The notes below the pieces were generated by a model. The model was not told the origin of the DNA and ran no database searches. It worked only from the letters and a program-made list of their open reading frames with translations. The translations under genes and the position numbers were made by a program. From positions 1-64,000 of the forward strand of contig DATKAE010000003.1 in the NCBI GenBank assembly GCA_035498405.1: 64,000 nt of DNA, in the 5' to 3' direction. Below, piece by piece: positions 1 to 8,475 of the stretch. The stretch is from DATBFU01 sp035498405 (GTDB lineage Bacteria; Acidobacteriota; Thermoanaerobaculia; UBA5066; Gp7-AA6). Each line of letters starts with the position of its first letter. Position 1 is the stretch's first letter.

Positions 1-1
1 G

Positions 2-181
2 AGCCGCGAAGACAGGATCTCGGCCGTTCACTACATCCGCTTCCCGCTCGGCGAGGAAGGACGCAAGGCGCTCGGACGTGGCGAGAAGGCGACCGTGGAG
101 GTCCGCCACGGCGACTACCAGGCCACGGCACCGCTCTCGCCTGAGACGATTTCGGAATTGCGAAAGGACCTCGGTTCCTGA
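2..181 (+). CDS. C-terminal end of a DUF3501 family protein (partial)
   Basis: The window opens inside this gene; 59 codons remain before TGA at 179-181. The surviving stretch has the pattern I know from the end of DUF3501 proteins: a serine-rich turn into a beta strand (ISAVHYIRFPLG), a strand around VEVRHGDYQA, and a final helix with LSPETISELRKDL. Function of the family is not established; in other genomes it is often found near rubrerythrin-like or iron-sulfur redox genes, but the upstream neighbours lie outside the window. A small lipoprotein gene on the other strand ends four bases after its stop, so the two are convergent. The assignment rests on a short fragment. Confidence 0.6.
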   Translation, partial: SREDRISAVHYIRFPLGEEGRKALGRGEKATVEVRHGDYQATAPLSPETISELRKDLGS

Positions 182-185
182 GTCC

Positions 186-392
186 CTAGCGGCAGCGTGC
201 CTGCGTGGGATGCAGGTCGCAGGGGTCCTCCGGTGGCTCCGGCGCCGGGTTGGCCGGCGGAACCGGTGTGACTGGCGGTCCGACGACCGGAGTCGTTCCC
301 GTCCGCGGTTTGTCGGGTGCCGTCGGTCCATTGCCGCAGCCGAGCAAGGGTACGAGCATTAGCGCCGCTAGGATCCATCGTGCCGTCCGCAT
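186..392 (-). CDS. Small proline-rich lipoprotein of unknown function
   Basis: A 68-residue protein. ATG at 392 is chosen because GGAGGAGG lies four bases upstream on the minus strand. The N-terminus is a lipoprotein signal: two arginines, a hydrophobic core, and the lipobox LLGC with Cys19 as the lipidated residue. The mature part is short, rich in Pro, Thr and Gly (PPVTPVPPANPAPEPPEDP) and ends with two cysteines (DPCDLHPTQARCR) that could form a disulfide. It looks disordered, like a surface tether, and I recognise no family. It is divergent from the winged-helix/FHA regulator gene across a gap of about 165 bp that must hold both promoters; I could not identify convincing -35/-10 pairs there. 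Confidence 0.6.
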   Translation of the reverse strand: MRTARWILAALMLVPLLGCGNGPTAPDKPRTGTTPVVGPPVTPVPPANPAPEPPEDPCDLHPTQARCR

Positions 393-558
393 CTGACCTC
401 CTCCCCGGGATCCTTCTTGTCCCCGGTCTTTCGCATCTGAGACTGCACCGAAGGACCTAAGCCGCACGCAGAGTGTTCATCGGGTTTTCCTAAGATTGCT
501 CGGTGCCTTTCGTCGGTAAGATGGAGTGAAGCGGAACGGATCCCGGGAGACGTGGGCG

Positions 559-1212
559 ATGCGGATCCATTTTGAGGACTGCCAGTTCGACGCGGACACG
601 CGCGAGGTACGTCGGTCGGGACACGCGGTCTCCCTCTCTCCCAAGGCGTTTCGCCTCCTCGAGATCCTCATCCGTGAGCGTCCGAAGGCGGTGGACCGCC
701 GGATCCTCCACAAGGAGCTCTGGCAGGGCGTCTTCGTCACCGACGCCAATCTCCCGAATCTCGTCGCGGAGCTGCGGTCGGTATTGGGGGACGATGCGCG
801 AAAGCCTCACATCATTCGAACGGTGCGAGGCTTCGGGTACGCGTTCGGAGCGGAGACGAGGAAAGAAGCCTCCCCGGGAGAGGCAGCTTTCGGCCCCGTA
901 TATCGGCTCATTTGGGGAAACCGCGAGATCGCACTCGAGCCCGGAGAAAACGTGATCGGCCGCATCAAGGAGGCTGTCGTCTGGATCGACCACGCCTCGG
1001 TTTCCCGCAAGCATGCGCGAGTCCTCGTCGGCGCCGAGGGCGCGATCCTGGAGGACCTCAAGAGCAAGAACGGCACGGTCCTGAGGCGATCGCGAATCTC
1101 AAAACCGACGCCGCTTTCGGACGGCGACGAGATCGAAATCGGCCCGGCCCGCCTGATCTTCCGCATTTTTCAGGAGACCGGCACGACGGCCTCGACCAGC
1201 GCCGCCAAGTGA
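559..1212 (+). CDS. Winged-helix DNA-binding protein with C-terminal FHA domain
   Basis: 217 residues from ATG 559, which has GGGAGA nine bases upstream; an in-frame GTG at 526 would add 11 residues. Residues 1-97 form an OmpR/CadC-type winged helix (SLSPKAFRLLEILI, then the wing IIRTVRGFGYAFG). Residues about 116-205 form an FHA domain with the usual phosphothreonine-binding signature: GR at 133-134, S-R-K-H around 149-152 and KNGT around 170-173. There is no membrane segment, so it is cytoplasmic. The next gene is a Ser/Thr kinase, so the simplest reading is a regulator that binds phosphothreonine on the kinase or on itself, like mycobacterial EmbR with PknH but without the central domain of EmbR. 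The domains are seen; the partnership is inferred. Confidence 0.85.
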   Translation: MRIHFEDCQFDADTREVRRSGHAVSLSPKAFRLLEILIRERPKAVDRRILHKELWQGVFVTDANLPNLVAELRSVLGDDARKPHIIRTVRGFGYAFGAETRKEASPGEAAFGPVYRLIWGNREIALEPGENVIGRIKEAVVWIDHASVSRKHARVLVGAEGAILEDLKSKNGTVLRRSRISKPTPLSDGDEIEIGPARLIFRIFQETGTTASTSAAK

Positions 1213-1275
1213 CCCGAAGCGCCAACACCGAATTCCGGCGGTAAGCTAGTCAACCGAGCTCCAGAAAAATCCGTC

Positions 1276-3894
1276 ATGACGCTCCGTGCCGGGGCTCGGG
1301 TCGGGCCTTACGAGGTGCAGTCCCCTTTGGGCGCGGGGGGCATGGGAGAGGTGTACCGTGCCCGGGATACGCGGCTTTCCCGGTCAGTCGCGCTGAAAGT
1401 CCTGCCGGAGGGCGTATCGGTCGAGAAGGAGCGGCTCTCACGGTTCGAGAAGGAGGCGCGTTCGGCCTCGGCCCTAAATCACCCCAACATCGTCACGATC
1501 TATGAGGTCGGGACCGCGGAGGGGGTCTCCTACATCGCGATGGAGCTCGTGGAGGGGAAGACGTTGCGTGAGATCCTCCACACGGGAGCGATGCCGCTGC
1601 GCCGGCTACTGCCCTTGGCAGCTCAGCTCGCCGACGGGTTGGGAAAGGCGCACGAGGCGGGCATTGTGCACCGAGACTTAAAGCCCGAGAACGTGATGGT
1701 GACCAGGGACGGGTTCGTGAAGATCCTGGACTTCGGCTTGGCGAAGCTCACGCAATCCGGGGAGGAGGGGGAGGCAGAGAGCGAGCTCTCGACCCTGACG
1801 CGAGCGACCGAGCCGGGGACGATCCTGGGGACGGTGGGCTACATGTCTCCGGAGCAGGCGTCGGGGAAGCCGCTCGATCCACGGTCCGACCAGTTCTCCC
1901 TCGGCTCGATTCTGTACGAGATGGCAACGGGCAAGAGGGCGTTCGAGCGCGGTACGAAGGTACAGACCTTGTCCTCGATCATCGAAGGGGAGCCTGAGGC
2001 GATCGGCAAAATCAACCCGAAGCTACCCGCGAACTTCTGTTGGATCGTGGAGCGATGTCTGGCCAAGGAGCCCGAAGGACGCTACGCGGCCACGAAGGAC
2101 ATGGCCCGAGACCTGGCGATGCTACGCGACCACGCTTCCGAGGTCTCGTCGGTAGGCGAAGCGCCGATCTCAGGTCGATCGAACGTGCGCCGCTTGCGGG
2201 TCTTGGGGGCAGCCGTGGCGGCCGCAATCGTGGGAGTGGCCCTATTCCTTTTCGGCGGCCGACTCGGCGAGAGGCGTGGAATCCTGGGCTCACTCCCGAC
2301 CTTTCGCCAGCTCACGTTTCGGCGAGGCTTCATCACCGGCGCCCGATTCGCGCCGGACGGCCAGACGGTCGTCTTTTCTGCGGCCTGGGACGGCAGGCCG
2401 AGCGAGATCTTCACGACGCGGCTGGACAGTCCCGAGTCGCGCTCCCTGGGTATTTCTCCGGCTGGCCTTCAGGCGGTGTCCTCATCCGGCGAGATGGCGA
2501 TCACGCTCGGGTGCGAGCCGATCAATTACGTCGATCTCTGCCATGGCACCCTCGCCAGGGTCCCTCTGGCAGGGGGTGCCCCGCGAGAAGTTCTGGACGA
2601 CGTGGCATCCGCCGACTGGTCGCCGGACGGTAAGGAGCTTTCGGTCATCCACCTGGTCGACGGGAAGTACCGGCTGGAGTATCCAATCGGGAAAGTGGTC
2701 TACCAGACGGACGGTTCGATGGGCCAAGTGCGATTCTCTCCAACCGGAGCCCTGCTGGGGTTCCTGGAGCTGTCGTCTCGTGCCTCTCCGAGTGGAGTCG
2801 TATCCGTAATCGACCGAGAAGACCACCGGAAGACTCTGACGCAAGAACTCCGGTTCTTGAGCGGCCTCGCATGGACGCCGCAGGGCCGGCATTTGGCGTT
2901 CTCAGGAGACACGAGCACGGGGTTGGGTGTCGTCACGGTCTCCGGGCAAACACGCGGCCTCGTGCGTCAACCCGGCAACATGTTGCTCAACGACATCTCC
3001 CGTGATGGAAGGGTGCTCGTCTCGGCTGGCCCTTTTGGTCGACGCGAGATTGTGACGTCCGTCGATGGAGGGAGAATCCGCAACGTATCGTGGTTTGACC
3101 GGTCGGCGCCAGCAGACTTGTCCTCCGACGGCCGGTCCCTTCTCTTCTACGAGTTCGGTGCGGGAGTCGCGCTGCGGAACGAGACGTACCTACGTCGACT
3201 CGACGGATCCGACCCCAAGCATCTCGGCGACGGAAGGGCAATGGCCTTGTCGCCTGATGAGAAGTGGGCGCTCGTTTCGCTCGACGAGCCTGCTCCGCAC
3301 CTGCGCCTGCTCCAGACGGGCGCGGGCCAGTCCCGCGACCTTCCCGGCGGAAGCGTTTACCTGTATCACTGGGCTTTCTGGTCTCCCGACGGGAAGACCA
3401 TCGTGTTCGCGGCGGAGGAGAAGAATCGTCCCCCGCGAACGTACCTCCAGAGCGTGGACGGCGGACCACCCCGTCCCTTGGGCGATGAGGGGCTGCGCCT
3501 CTCTGTGGCCTCCCCCGATGGAAAGCGGTTCGCCGGCACGACGCTGGACGGTCGGGCGGTTGTCTTGTCCGCCGAGGGGAACGGACGGGATCCACAGCCG
3601 ATCGCGGGCGTCGAGCCGGGTGAGTTCCTGGTGCAGTGGAGCGCCGATGGCAAGGCCATCTACGTTCGAGGCACCGAGGAAAATCCGATAACCCTCTACC
3701 GCCTCGACCTCGAGACGGGGAAGCGCGCACTCTGGAAACAGCTCCATCCGGAGCAGGAGGCCGGTCTCCTGGAGTTCGGGGCCGGGCCGCGAGGCGTCTG
3801 CATGACCCGCGACGGCCGCTCCGTCGTCTATTCCTATTGGACGGTCCAGCGCGACCTCTATCTGGCCGAGGGGCTCCAGTCTCGCTGGCAGTGA
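1276..3894 (+). CDS. Membrane Ser/Thr protein kinase with extracytoplasmic TolB-like beta-propeller
   Basis: 872 residues. The kinase domain (about 10-285) is intact: P-loop GAGGMGEV at 19-26, Lys41, catalytic HRDLKPEN at 132-139, DFG at 152-154, and the GTVGYMSPEQ activation/P+1 segment near 185. One membrane helix follows at about 307-327, then some 540 residues of repeated SPDGK-type blades (for example FAPDGQTVVFSA, WSPDGKTIVFAA) typical of TolB/PD40 propellers. The topology puts the kinase in the cytoplasm and the propeller outside, a layout common in Acidobacteria. It starts 63 bp after the winged-helix/FHA gene and probably shares its transcript. The protein ends in DLYLAEGLQSRWQ, a tail also found in the gene remains just downstream. 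Substrate and sensed signal are unknown. Confidence 0.93.
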   Translation: MTLRAGARVGPYEVQSPLGAGGMGEVYRARDTRLSRSVALKVLPEGVSVEKERLSRFEKEARSASALNHPNIVTIYEVGTAEGVSYIAMELVEGKTLREILHTGAMPLRRLLPLAAQLADGLGKAHEAGIVHRDLKPENVMVTRDGFVKILDFGLAKLTQSGEEGEAESELSTLTRATEPGTILGTVGYMSPEQASGKPLDPRSDQFSLGSILYEMATGKRAFERGTKVQTLSSIIEGEPEAIGKINPKLPANFCWIVERCLAKEPEGRYAATKDMARDLAMLRDHASEVSSVGEAPISGRSNVRRLRVLGAAVAAAIVGVALFLFGGRLGERRGILGSLPTFRQLTFRRGFITGARFAPDGQTVVFSAAWDGRPSEIFTTRLDSPESRSLGISPAGLQAVSSSGEMAITLGCEPINYVDLCHGTLARVPLAGGAPREVLDDVASADWSPDGKELSVIHLVDGKYRLEYPIGKVVYQTDGSMGQVRFSPTGALLGFLELSSRASPSGVVSVIDREDHRKTLTQELRFLSGLAWTPQGRHLAFSGDTSTGLGVVTVSGQTRGLVRQPGNMLLNDISRDGRVLVSAGPFGRREIVTSVDGGRIRNVSWFDRSAPADLSSDGRSLLFYEFGAGVALRNETYLRRLDGSDPKHLGDGRAMALSPDEKWALVSLDEPAPHLRLLQTGAGQSRDLPGGSVYLYHWAFWSPDGKTIVFAAEEKNRPPRTYLQSVDGGPPRPLGDEGLRLSVASPDGKRFAGTTLDGRAVVLSAEGNGRDPQPIAGVEPGEFLVQWSADGKAIYVRGTEENPITLYRLDLETGKRALWKQLHPEQEAGLLEFGAGPRGVCMTRDGRSVVYSYWTVQRDLYLAEGLQSRWQ

Positions 3895-3903
3895 TCTGAC
3901 GTC

Positions 3904-4178
3904 ATGACGTTGCGTGCGGGGGCGCGAGTGGGGCCCTACGAGGTGCAATCTCCCTTGGGTGCGGGAGGCATGGGGGAGGTGTACCGGGCGCGGGACACGA
4001 GGCTGGAACGCTCGGACAGGAACTGGTACGCGTACGAGTACCGGGAGCCGGCTCAACAACCTCTATCTGGCAGAGGACTCAAGTGACCGGGGTGGCACCG
4101 CCGACTTTCGTCTCTTCCGATGGGACGCGGCAAGTAGATCTGTACGTGGTCGAGACCCTGCAATCCCACTGGCAGTGA
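3904..4178 (+). pseudogene. Collapsed remnants of one or two kinase/beta-propeller paralogues
   Basis: From ATG 3904 the first 34 residues are identical to those of the intact kinase just upstream, through the P-loop, although many codons differ silently. Right after DTRL the reading jumps to sequence resembling a propeller-protein C-terminus: YAYEYR, then LNNLYLAED in the next frame, ending at a TGA at 4084-4086. A second C-terminal tail follows at about 4092-4178 in another frame, TFVSSDGTRQ-VDLYVVETLQSHWQ plus stop, closely like the kinase end DLYLAEGLQSRWQ. So one start and two ends of related genes survive in 275 bp, with nearly all of both catalytic and propeller regions deleted. A 60-codon frame (3904-4086) is open but would give no folded kinase. 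Confidence 0.8.
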
Positions 4179-4274
4179 CTCTGTCCGGACGCTTGGGAGT
4201 TCCTTAGGAAAATCCGATTTGACAGGCCCCCTCGATGAGCGTACGAGTGAGCCAGTAATAGCGAGGAGACTCCA

Positions 4275-4811
4275 ATGAAGAAGCTGTTTTTGGCGGGTCT
4301 CGGGGCCGTGCTGTTTCTGCTCGGTCCTGCCGCCGCCCTGGCGTGCGGGGACAAGTTTGTGGTTCTCGGCCGGGGGGCACGCTACGGTCGCGGTGTTTCG
4401 AAGTACCCGGCGTCCATTCTCATCTACATGAATCCGGCGTCGCACATGCCGGCCGCGGCCAAGGAGTTCAAACTGGAGGCAACGCTCAAGGCGGCGGGCC
4501 ACAAGACCCGGGTCGTCGAAAGCTCCGCCGCCATGGAGCAGGCCCTCGCTTCGGGCAAGTACGACATCGTCCTGGCGGACATCGCCGACACCCCGGACGT
4601 CCAAAAGGACGCGGCATCGGCGGCCTCGAAGCCATCCGTCGTCCCGGTTCTCTACAAGCCCACGCCGGCGGAGCTTGCGGCCGTCGAGAAGAAGTACGGC
4701 TGCCTCATCGCACCCGCCTCGAGCCGCAACGCGGACCTCTTGCCGGTCCTTGACCAGGCGATGCAGAGCCGGGCCAAGGGGACCGGGGTCCGCTGCGAGA
4801 CAGGCACCTAA
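4275..4811 (+). CDS. Exported protein of unknown function with a receiver-like fold
   Basis: 178 residues with a clear signal peptide (MKKLFLAGLGAVLF, cleavage likely at AALA before CGDKF). The mature protein begins CGDKFVVLGRGARYGR and then alternates strands and helices (ILIYMNP, KTRVVES, DIVLADIADTPDV, VVPVLYKP), which looks like a CheY/receiver flavodoxin-like fold that has moved outside the cytoplasm. A phosphoacceptor role is unlikely for an exported protein. Cys at the mature N-terminus could be lipidated, but the lipobox is poor. It heads a run of three exported proteins, followed 26 bp later by a beta-barrel-like protein and then a redoxin, suggesting a shared envelope job. I know no function for it. 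Confidence 0.75.
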   Translation: MKKLFLAGLGAVLFLLGPAAALACGDKFVVLGRGARYGRGVSKYPASILIYMNPASHMPAAAKEFKLEATLKAAGHKTRVVESSAAMEQALASGKYDIVLADIADTPDVQKDAASAASKPSVVPVLYKPTPAELAAVEKKYGCLIAPASSRNADLLPVLDQAMQSRAKGTGVRCETGT

Positions 4812-4837
4812 CGCTCGCCGCGTGAGCGGACGAAGCC

Positions 4838-5842
4838 ATGAGACGGCAAGCCGTTTCCCTCGCTGCGACGGGAGGACTTGTCTGTCTCCAGGCGCTTGCG
4901 GGTTCGTTGCAGGCGCAGTCATGGCTGCCGCCGGCGGGAGAAGGCTACTTCTCTCTGGGTTATGGGAACACCTTCGCCACGGACCACTACCTCGGGACTG
5001 CGGCGAACCCCGGCGACAACGTCGAGACGAACCGCGGACACATGCGCTCCCAATTCGTTACCGCGGCGATCGGTTACGGGATCACCGACCACCTCGAGCT
5101 CGCCGTCGGCCTTCCCTTCGCGAGTGGCAGATGGTATCCGGCGGGCGGAATCGGCGCCCCGCACCCCGGCAGTAACGCGGACAACGGCGACTACCACGGA
5201 GCCTTTCAGGACTTTCGCATCCAGGCGCTCTATCAAGTCGTTCGAGAACCCGTCGCTCTCACGCCCTTTGTCGCGGCCGTCATCCCGAGCCACAGCTACA
5301 CTTACCTGGCCCACTCCGCGATCGGACGTGACCTCCATGAATACCTGGTCGGAGTCAATTTCGGAAGCGGTCTCGATCGCCTTCTCCCGGGCGGTTATGT
5401 CCAGGCGATGTATTCCTACGCCTTCGTCGAGCGGGTGCTGGACATCCATCACGACCGTAGCAACGCCGCCCTGGAGCTCGGGTACTTCGTCACGCCTTCC
5501 CTGGGCGCGCGATTCCTCGCGACCGGCTTCTACACGCACGGCGGTCTGTCGTTTCGGCAGCCTTCCGACCTCGGCCCTGGGTCTCTCTCCAATCCCATCT
5601 TCGTCCACCATGACCAGATCGGTCACGAGTCAGGCATAAGCCTGGGCGGGGGTTTGTCTTACGCTCTGACGGGCTCTGTGGACGTCTACGCGACGTACAT
5701 GCGGACGGTCCTGGGGCACCTCGGAGTCAGGATCGAGCACGGGATTGCCTTTGGCTTCAGCTGGGGTTTTTCGCCCAAGCAGGTGGCGCGAGGGATGTTC
5801 GGGCCGCGGAGCGTGGGCGGCGAGCCTGCGGTCCAGCCCTGA
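4838..5842 (+). CDS. Predicted outer membrane beta-barrel protein
   Basis: 334 residues. The signal peptide runs to about residue 27 (LQALAGSLQAQ, then SW). The mature sequence is a series of short amphipathic strands with aromatic ends (GYFSLGYGNTF, QFVTAAIGYGITDHLELAVGLPF, LELGYFVTPSLGARFLATGFYTHGG), and ends with strands that alternate small and aromatic residues (GIAFGFSWGF), as in transporter-like or phenol-degradation-type barrels. No plug or TonB box is visible, so I do not call it a TonB-dependent receptor. It sits between the CGDKF protein (26 bp upstream) and a redoxin (10 bp downstream) and is almost certainly co-transcribed with both. Confidence 0.7.
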   Translation: MRRQAVSLAATGGLVCLQALAGSLQAQSWLPPAGEGYFSLGYGNTFATDHYLGTAANPGDNVETNRGHMRSQFVTAAIGYGITDHLELAVGLPFASGRWYPAGGIGAPHPGSNADNGDYHGAFQDFRIQALYQVVREPVALTPFVAAVIPSHSYTYLAHSAIGRDLHEYLVGVNFGSGLDRLLPGGYVQAMYSYAFVERVLDIHHDRSNAALELGYFVTPSLGARFLATGFYTHGGLSFRQPSDLGPGSLSNPIFVHHDQIGHESGISLGGGLSYALTGSVDVYATYMRTVLGHLGVRIEHGIAFGFSWGFSPKQVARGMFGPRSVGGEPAVQP

Positions 5843-5852
5843 AGGCACCGCG

Positions 5853-6422
5853 GTGAGGCGTGACGGAAGGCTCGCGGGGGTGGCGTCGGCGCTTTTCGTC
5901 ATCACTCTCGCCTCGCGGGCGTCCGCTCTCGACATCGGGGCCGTCGCTCCGGACTTTCACATTCGTACGCTCGACGGACAGGAGGTCTGGCTCGCCGAAG
6001 CCGAGAAGTCGCACCGCGCCATCGTCGTGCTCTTCCTCTCGACGATCTGCCCCTACTCCAACTACTACAACGACCTGATCCGAGACATGGCGGTCGAATT
6101 CGACAAGAAGGGAGTGCTCTTCATCGGGATCAACTCCGGCCGGATCGAGACGGCCGAGGAGGCCCGAACGCACGCCCTGGAGCACGGCCACACGTTTCCG
6201 ATCGCGAAGGACCCGCAGAATCTCGTGGCGGAACGTCTCGGCGCGCGGCGCACGCCCGAGGTCTTCGTCCTCGATGCCTCCGGACGCCTCGTTTATCATG
6301 GCCGAGTCGCTTCGAAGATCTCCTCGCCCGACTTGAAGAACGCCCTCGACGCACTGCTCGCAGGCCGTCCGGTGAAGCCCGCCGAGACCAAGGCCTTCGG
6401 CTGTGCGATTCCGAGAGGGTAG
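5853..6422 (+). CDS. Exported thioredoxin-like redoxin (TlpA/AhpC-type)
   Basis: 189 residues if started at GTG 5853, which gives a compact signal peptide (LFVITLASRASA) and avoids overlap with the barrel gene; an open frame extends further upstream but inside that gene. The mature protein opens with DIGAVAPDFHIRTLDGQ, the usual beginning of the redoxin family, and has the active-site segment STICPYSNYYNDL with a single cysteine (Cys66), not a CxxC pair. A second cysteine lies near the C-terminus (AFGCAIPRG) and might resolve it. This resembles the CPxSNxY peroxiredoxin-like group of secreted thioredoxin-fold proteins. Third of three exported proteins in a row. Confidence 0.8.
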   Translation: MRRDGRLAGVASALFVITLASRASALDIGAVAPDFHIRTLDGQEVWLAEAEKSHRAIVVLFLSTICPYSNYYNDLIRDMAVEFDKKGVLFIGINSGRIETAEEARTHALEHGHTFPIAKDPQNLVAERLGARRTPEVFVLDASGRLVYHGRVASKISSPDLKNALDALLAGRPVKPAETKAFGCAIPRG

Positions 6423-6450
6423 CGCACAGCCCTCGCGGGACGCGCTGCCG

Positions 6451-6478
6451 TTCGCACCGCGACTCGATCGGGGATAAT
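6451..6478 (+). promoter_or_regulatory. Possible leaderless promoter for the HD-GYP gene
   Basis: TTCGCA (6451-6456) and GATAAT (6473-6478) are separated by 16 bp. The -10 hexamer ends six bases before GTG 6485, which would put the transcript start at the start codon itself. No good Shine-Dalgarno precedes that codon. Confidence 0.35.
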
Positions 6479-6484
6479 CGAGGC

Positions 6485-8416
6485 GTGCCCCCGACTGAAT
6501 CGACGGGGTTCCGGCGAGTCCTGTTCCACGGGCGGCCGGCCGTGGAGCCGCTCTCGCTTCTGGCGAGCGAGGCGATCGAGGCGAGACCCTTCCGACCGGA
6601 GTCTTTCGGACTCGCCGATGACGAGATCGGAGTCTTGCTCTTCGACGACTCGCTCGAGGCCGCGGTGGGCGAACCGCCTCCGCCGGAGCTCTCGGCCGGG
6701 GCCGACCGCTTCGGTGTTCTGGTTCTGGGCGAGGAGCCGCGCCGCGCGGATCCGTTCTGGACGGCGCGCACCTTCTTCTCGCTGCCAAAGGACGCGGGGC
6801 CGCCTCACATCGCCCGCGCCGTCCGGTCGCTTTTCCGAGTCCTGGAAGACCGCGCTCACTCGGCCCGCACGCGGCGCTCGCTGTCGGACCGGACCGTGGA
6901 GATCCGGGCTCTCGTCGATGTCGGCGTGGCGCTCTCGGCGGAGAGCGACCCCGAGCGCCTGCTCGAGCTGGTCTTGTCGAAAGCACGAGCGCTGACGCAT
7001 GCCGACGCCGGGAGTCTGTATCTGATCGAGCGGTCGGAAGGGGGGTCGACCCTCCGATTCGCGCTTGCCCAGAACGACTCGGTTCGGTTCGAGTTTCAGG
7101 AGGGCACCCTCCCGCTCGACGACTCCTCGATCGCGGGCTTCGTGGCGCGAAGCGGAGAGCCGCTCAACCTCCCGGACGTCTCCCGCCTGCCCGAGGGGGC
7201 GCCCTATCGCTTCGACTCCACCTTCGATCGCCGGCACGGCTATCGGACCCGATCCATGCTCGCGGTGCCGATGCGGACCCCGCAGGGCCGCGCGATCGGG
7301 GTGCTCCAGCTCCTGAACCGAAAGTCGCGCGTGGCGCCGCGGGGCGGTGTCACCGGAGTCATCCGCGTGGAAGTCGTTCCGTTCGGGGAGGAGAGCGTCG
7401 ATCTGGCCCGCTCGCTCGCCGCGCAGGCGGCGGTGGCGGTGGAGAACCGGCGCCTGACGGAGCGGGTGCGGCGCCTCCTCGAAGACTTCGTCGGAGCCAG
7501 TGTCACGGCGATCGAGCAGCGCGACCCCGCGACCGCCGGCCACTCCGAGCGGGTGGCGACACTCACGGTGGCCCTGGCGCAGGCGGCCGACCGGGCGGAC
7601 TCGGGTCCCTACGCGGCGCTGCGCATCGGACGGGAAGAGCTCCGCGAGCTGCGGTACGCCGCGGTTCTGCACGACTTCGGAAAAGTGGGTGTGCGCGAGG
7701 AGGTGCTCGTCAAGGCGCGGAAGCTCCCTCCGCGGGCGAGGGAGCTCGTCCGCGCGCGCGTGGATCAGGCGATACTGTCGGCCGCCGCGGAGATCTGGGA
7801 GAGAGCGGCGCGCGAGGGACTCCGGCAAGAGCAGGTGGCCGAGGAGCTGGCTCGGCGGCGAGGGGCGCTCGAGCGGGTCTGGCAGGTCGTCCTTCGCGCG
7901 GACGAGCCGGCCGTGCTGGCCGAGGAGATCGGCGCGGAGGTGGCGCGCCTCACCGAGATGACCTACCGGGACGCTTCGGGCCGGCTGCGTCCCTTGGTCG
8001 AGCGCGAGGAGATCGGGCTTCTGTCGATTCCGCAGGGAAGCCTCTCCGCCCGCGAGCGGGTGGAGATCGAATCGCACGTCAGTCAGACGTTTCGGTTTCT
8101 TTCGAAGATCCCGTGGACCGAGGACCTCTCCCGCGTGCCGGACTGGGCCCACGCCCACCACGAGAAGCTGGACGGCTCGGGCTATCCGCGGGGCCTCTCC
8201 GCACCGGGAATCCCGACTCCCGTGCGCATGCTCACGATCTCCGACATCTACGACGCGCTGGCCGCGCGAGATCGCCCCTACAAGAAGGCGGTGCCGAGCG
8301 CCCAGGCCTTGGACATCCTGCGCGGGCAGGCAGAGGGCGGGTTGCTCGACGCCGCGCTTCTCGAGATCTTCATCGCCGGGCGCGTGTACGAGCGGATCGC
8401 CGACTCGAGAGCCTGA
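6485..8416 (+). CDS. GAF domain HD-GYP phosphodiesterase (cyclic di-GMP)
   Basis: 643 residues from GTG 6485. After an N-terminal region resembling a degenerate receiver (1-120), a GAF domain spans about 145-320, and an HD-GYP domain follows: His353 (AGHSERV), His396-Asp397 (LHDFGKVGV), His532 (IESHVSQT), His558-His559 and GYP at 566-568 (HHEKLDGSGYP). These are the metal ligands and signature of phosphodiesterases that hydrolyse cyclic di-GMP. Between the HD and HH motifs there are about 160 residues where roughly 60 are usual, so about 100 residues are inserted, rich in Arg, Glu and Ala and probably helical. No membrane segment is seen. A GGDEF cyclase gene follows at once, so opposite activities are encoded together. 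Confidence 0.92.
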   Translation: MPPTESTGFRRVLFHGRPAVEPLSLLASEAIEARPFRPESFGLADDEIGVLLFDDSLEAAVGEPPPPELSAGADRFGVLVLGEEPRRADPFWTARTFFSLPKDAGPPHIARAVRSLFRVLEDRAHSARTRRSLSDRTVEIRALVDVGVALSAESDPERLLELVLSKARALTHADAGSLYLIERSEGGSTLRFALAQNDSVRFEFQEGTLPLDDSSIAGFVARSGEPLNLPDVSRLPEGAPYRFDSTFDRRHGYRTRSMLAVPMRTPQGRAIGVLQLLNRKSRVAPRGGVTGVIRVEVVPFGEESVDLARSLAAQAAVAVENRRLTERVRRLLEDFVGASVTAIEQRDPATAGHSERVATLTVALAQAADRADSGPYAALRIGREELRELRYAAVLHDFGKVGVREEVLVKARKLPPRARELVRARVDQAILSAAAEIWERAAREGLRQEQVAEELARRRGALERVWQVVLRADEPAVLAEEIGAEVARLTEMTYRDASGRLRPLVEREEIGLLSIPQGSLSARERVEIESHVSQTFRFLSKIPWTEDLSRVPDWAHAHHEKLDGSGYPRGLSAPGIPTPVRMLTISDIYDALAARDRPYKKAVPSAQALDILRGQAEGGLLDAALLEIFIAGRVYERIADSRA

Positions 8417-8475
8417 CGGCGCCGGCGGCCGAGCCGCGGGTCCGCGCAATCCGGGTTAAGATTCGGCGAAATCCA

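Noticed and set aside
3904..4086. A genuine 60-residue kinase-like peptide gene
   Set aside because: It stops after the P-loop and continues with out-of-frame remains of a propeller tail; better read as gene decay.
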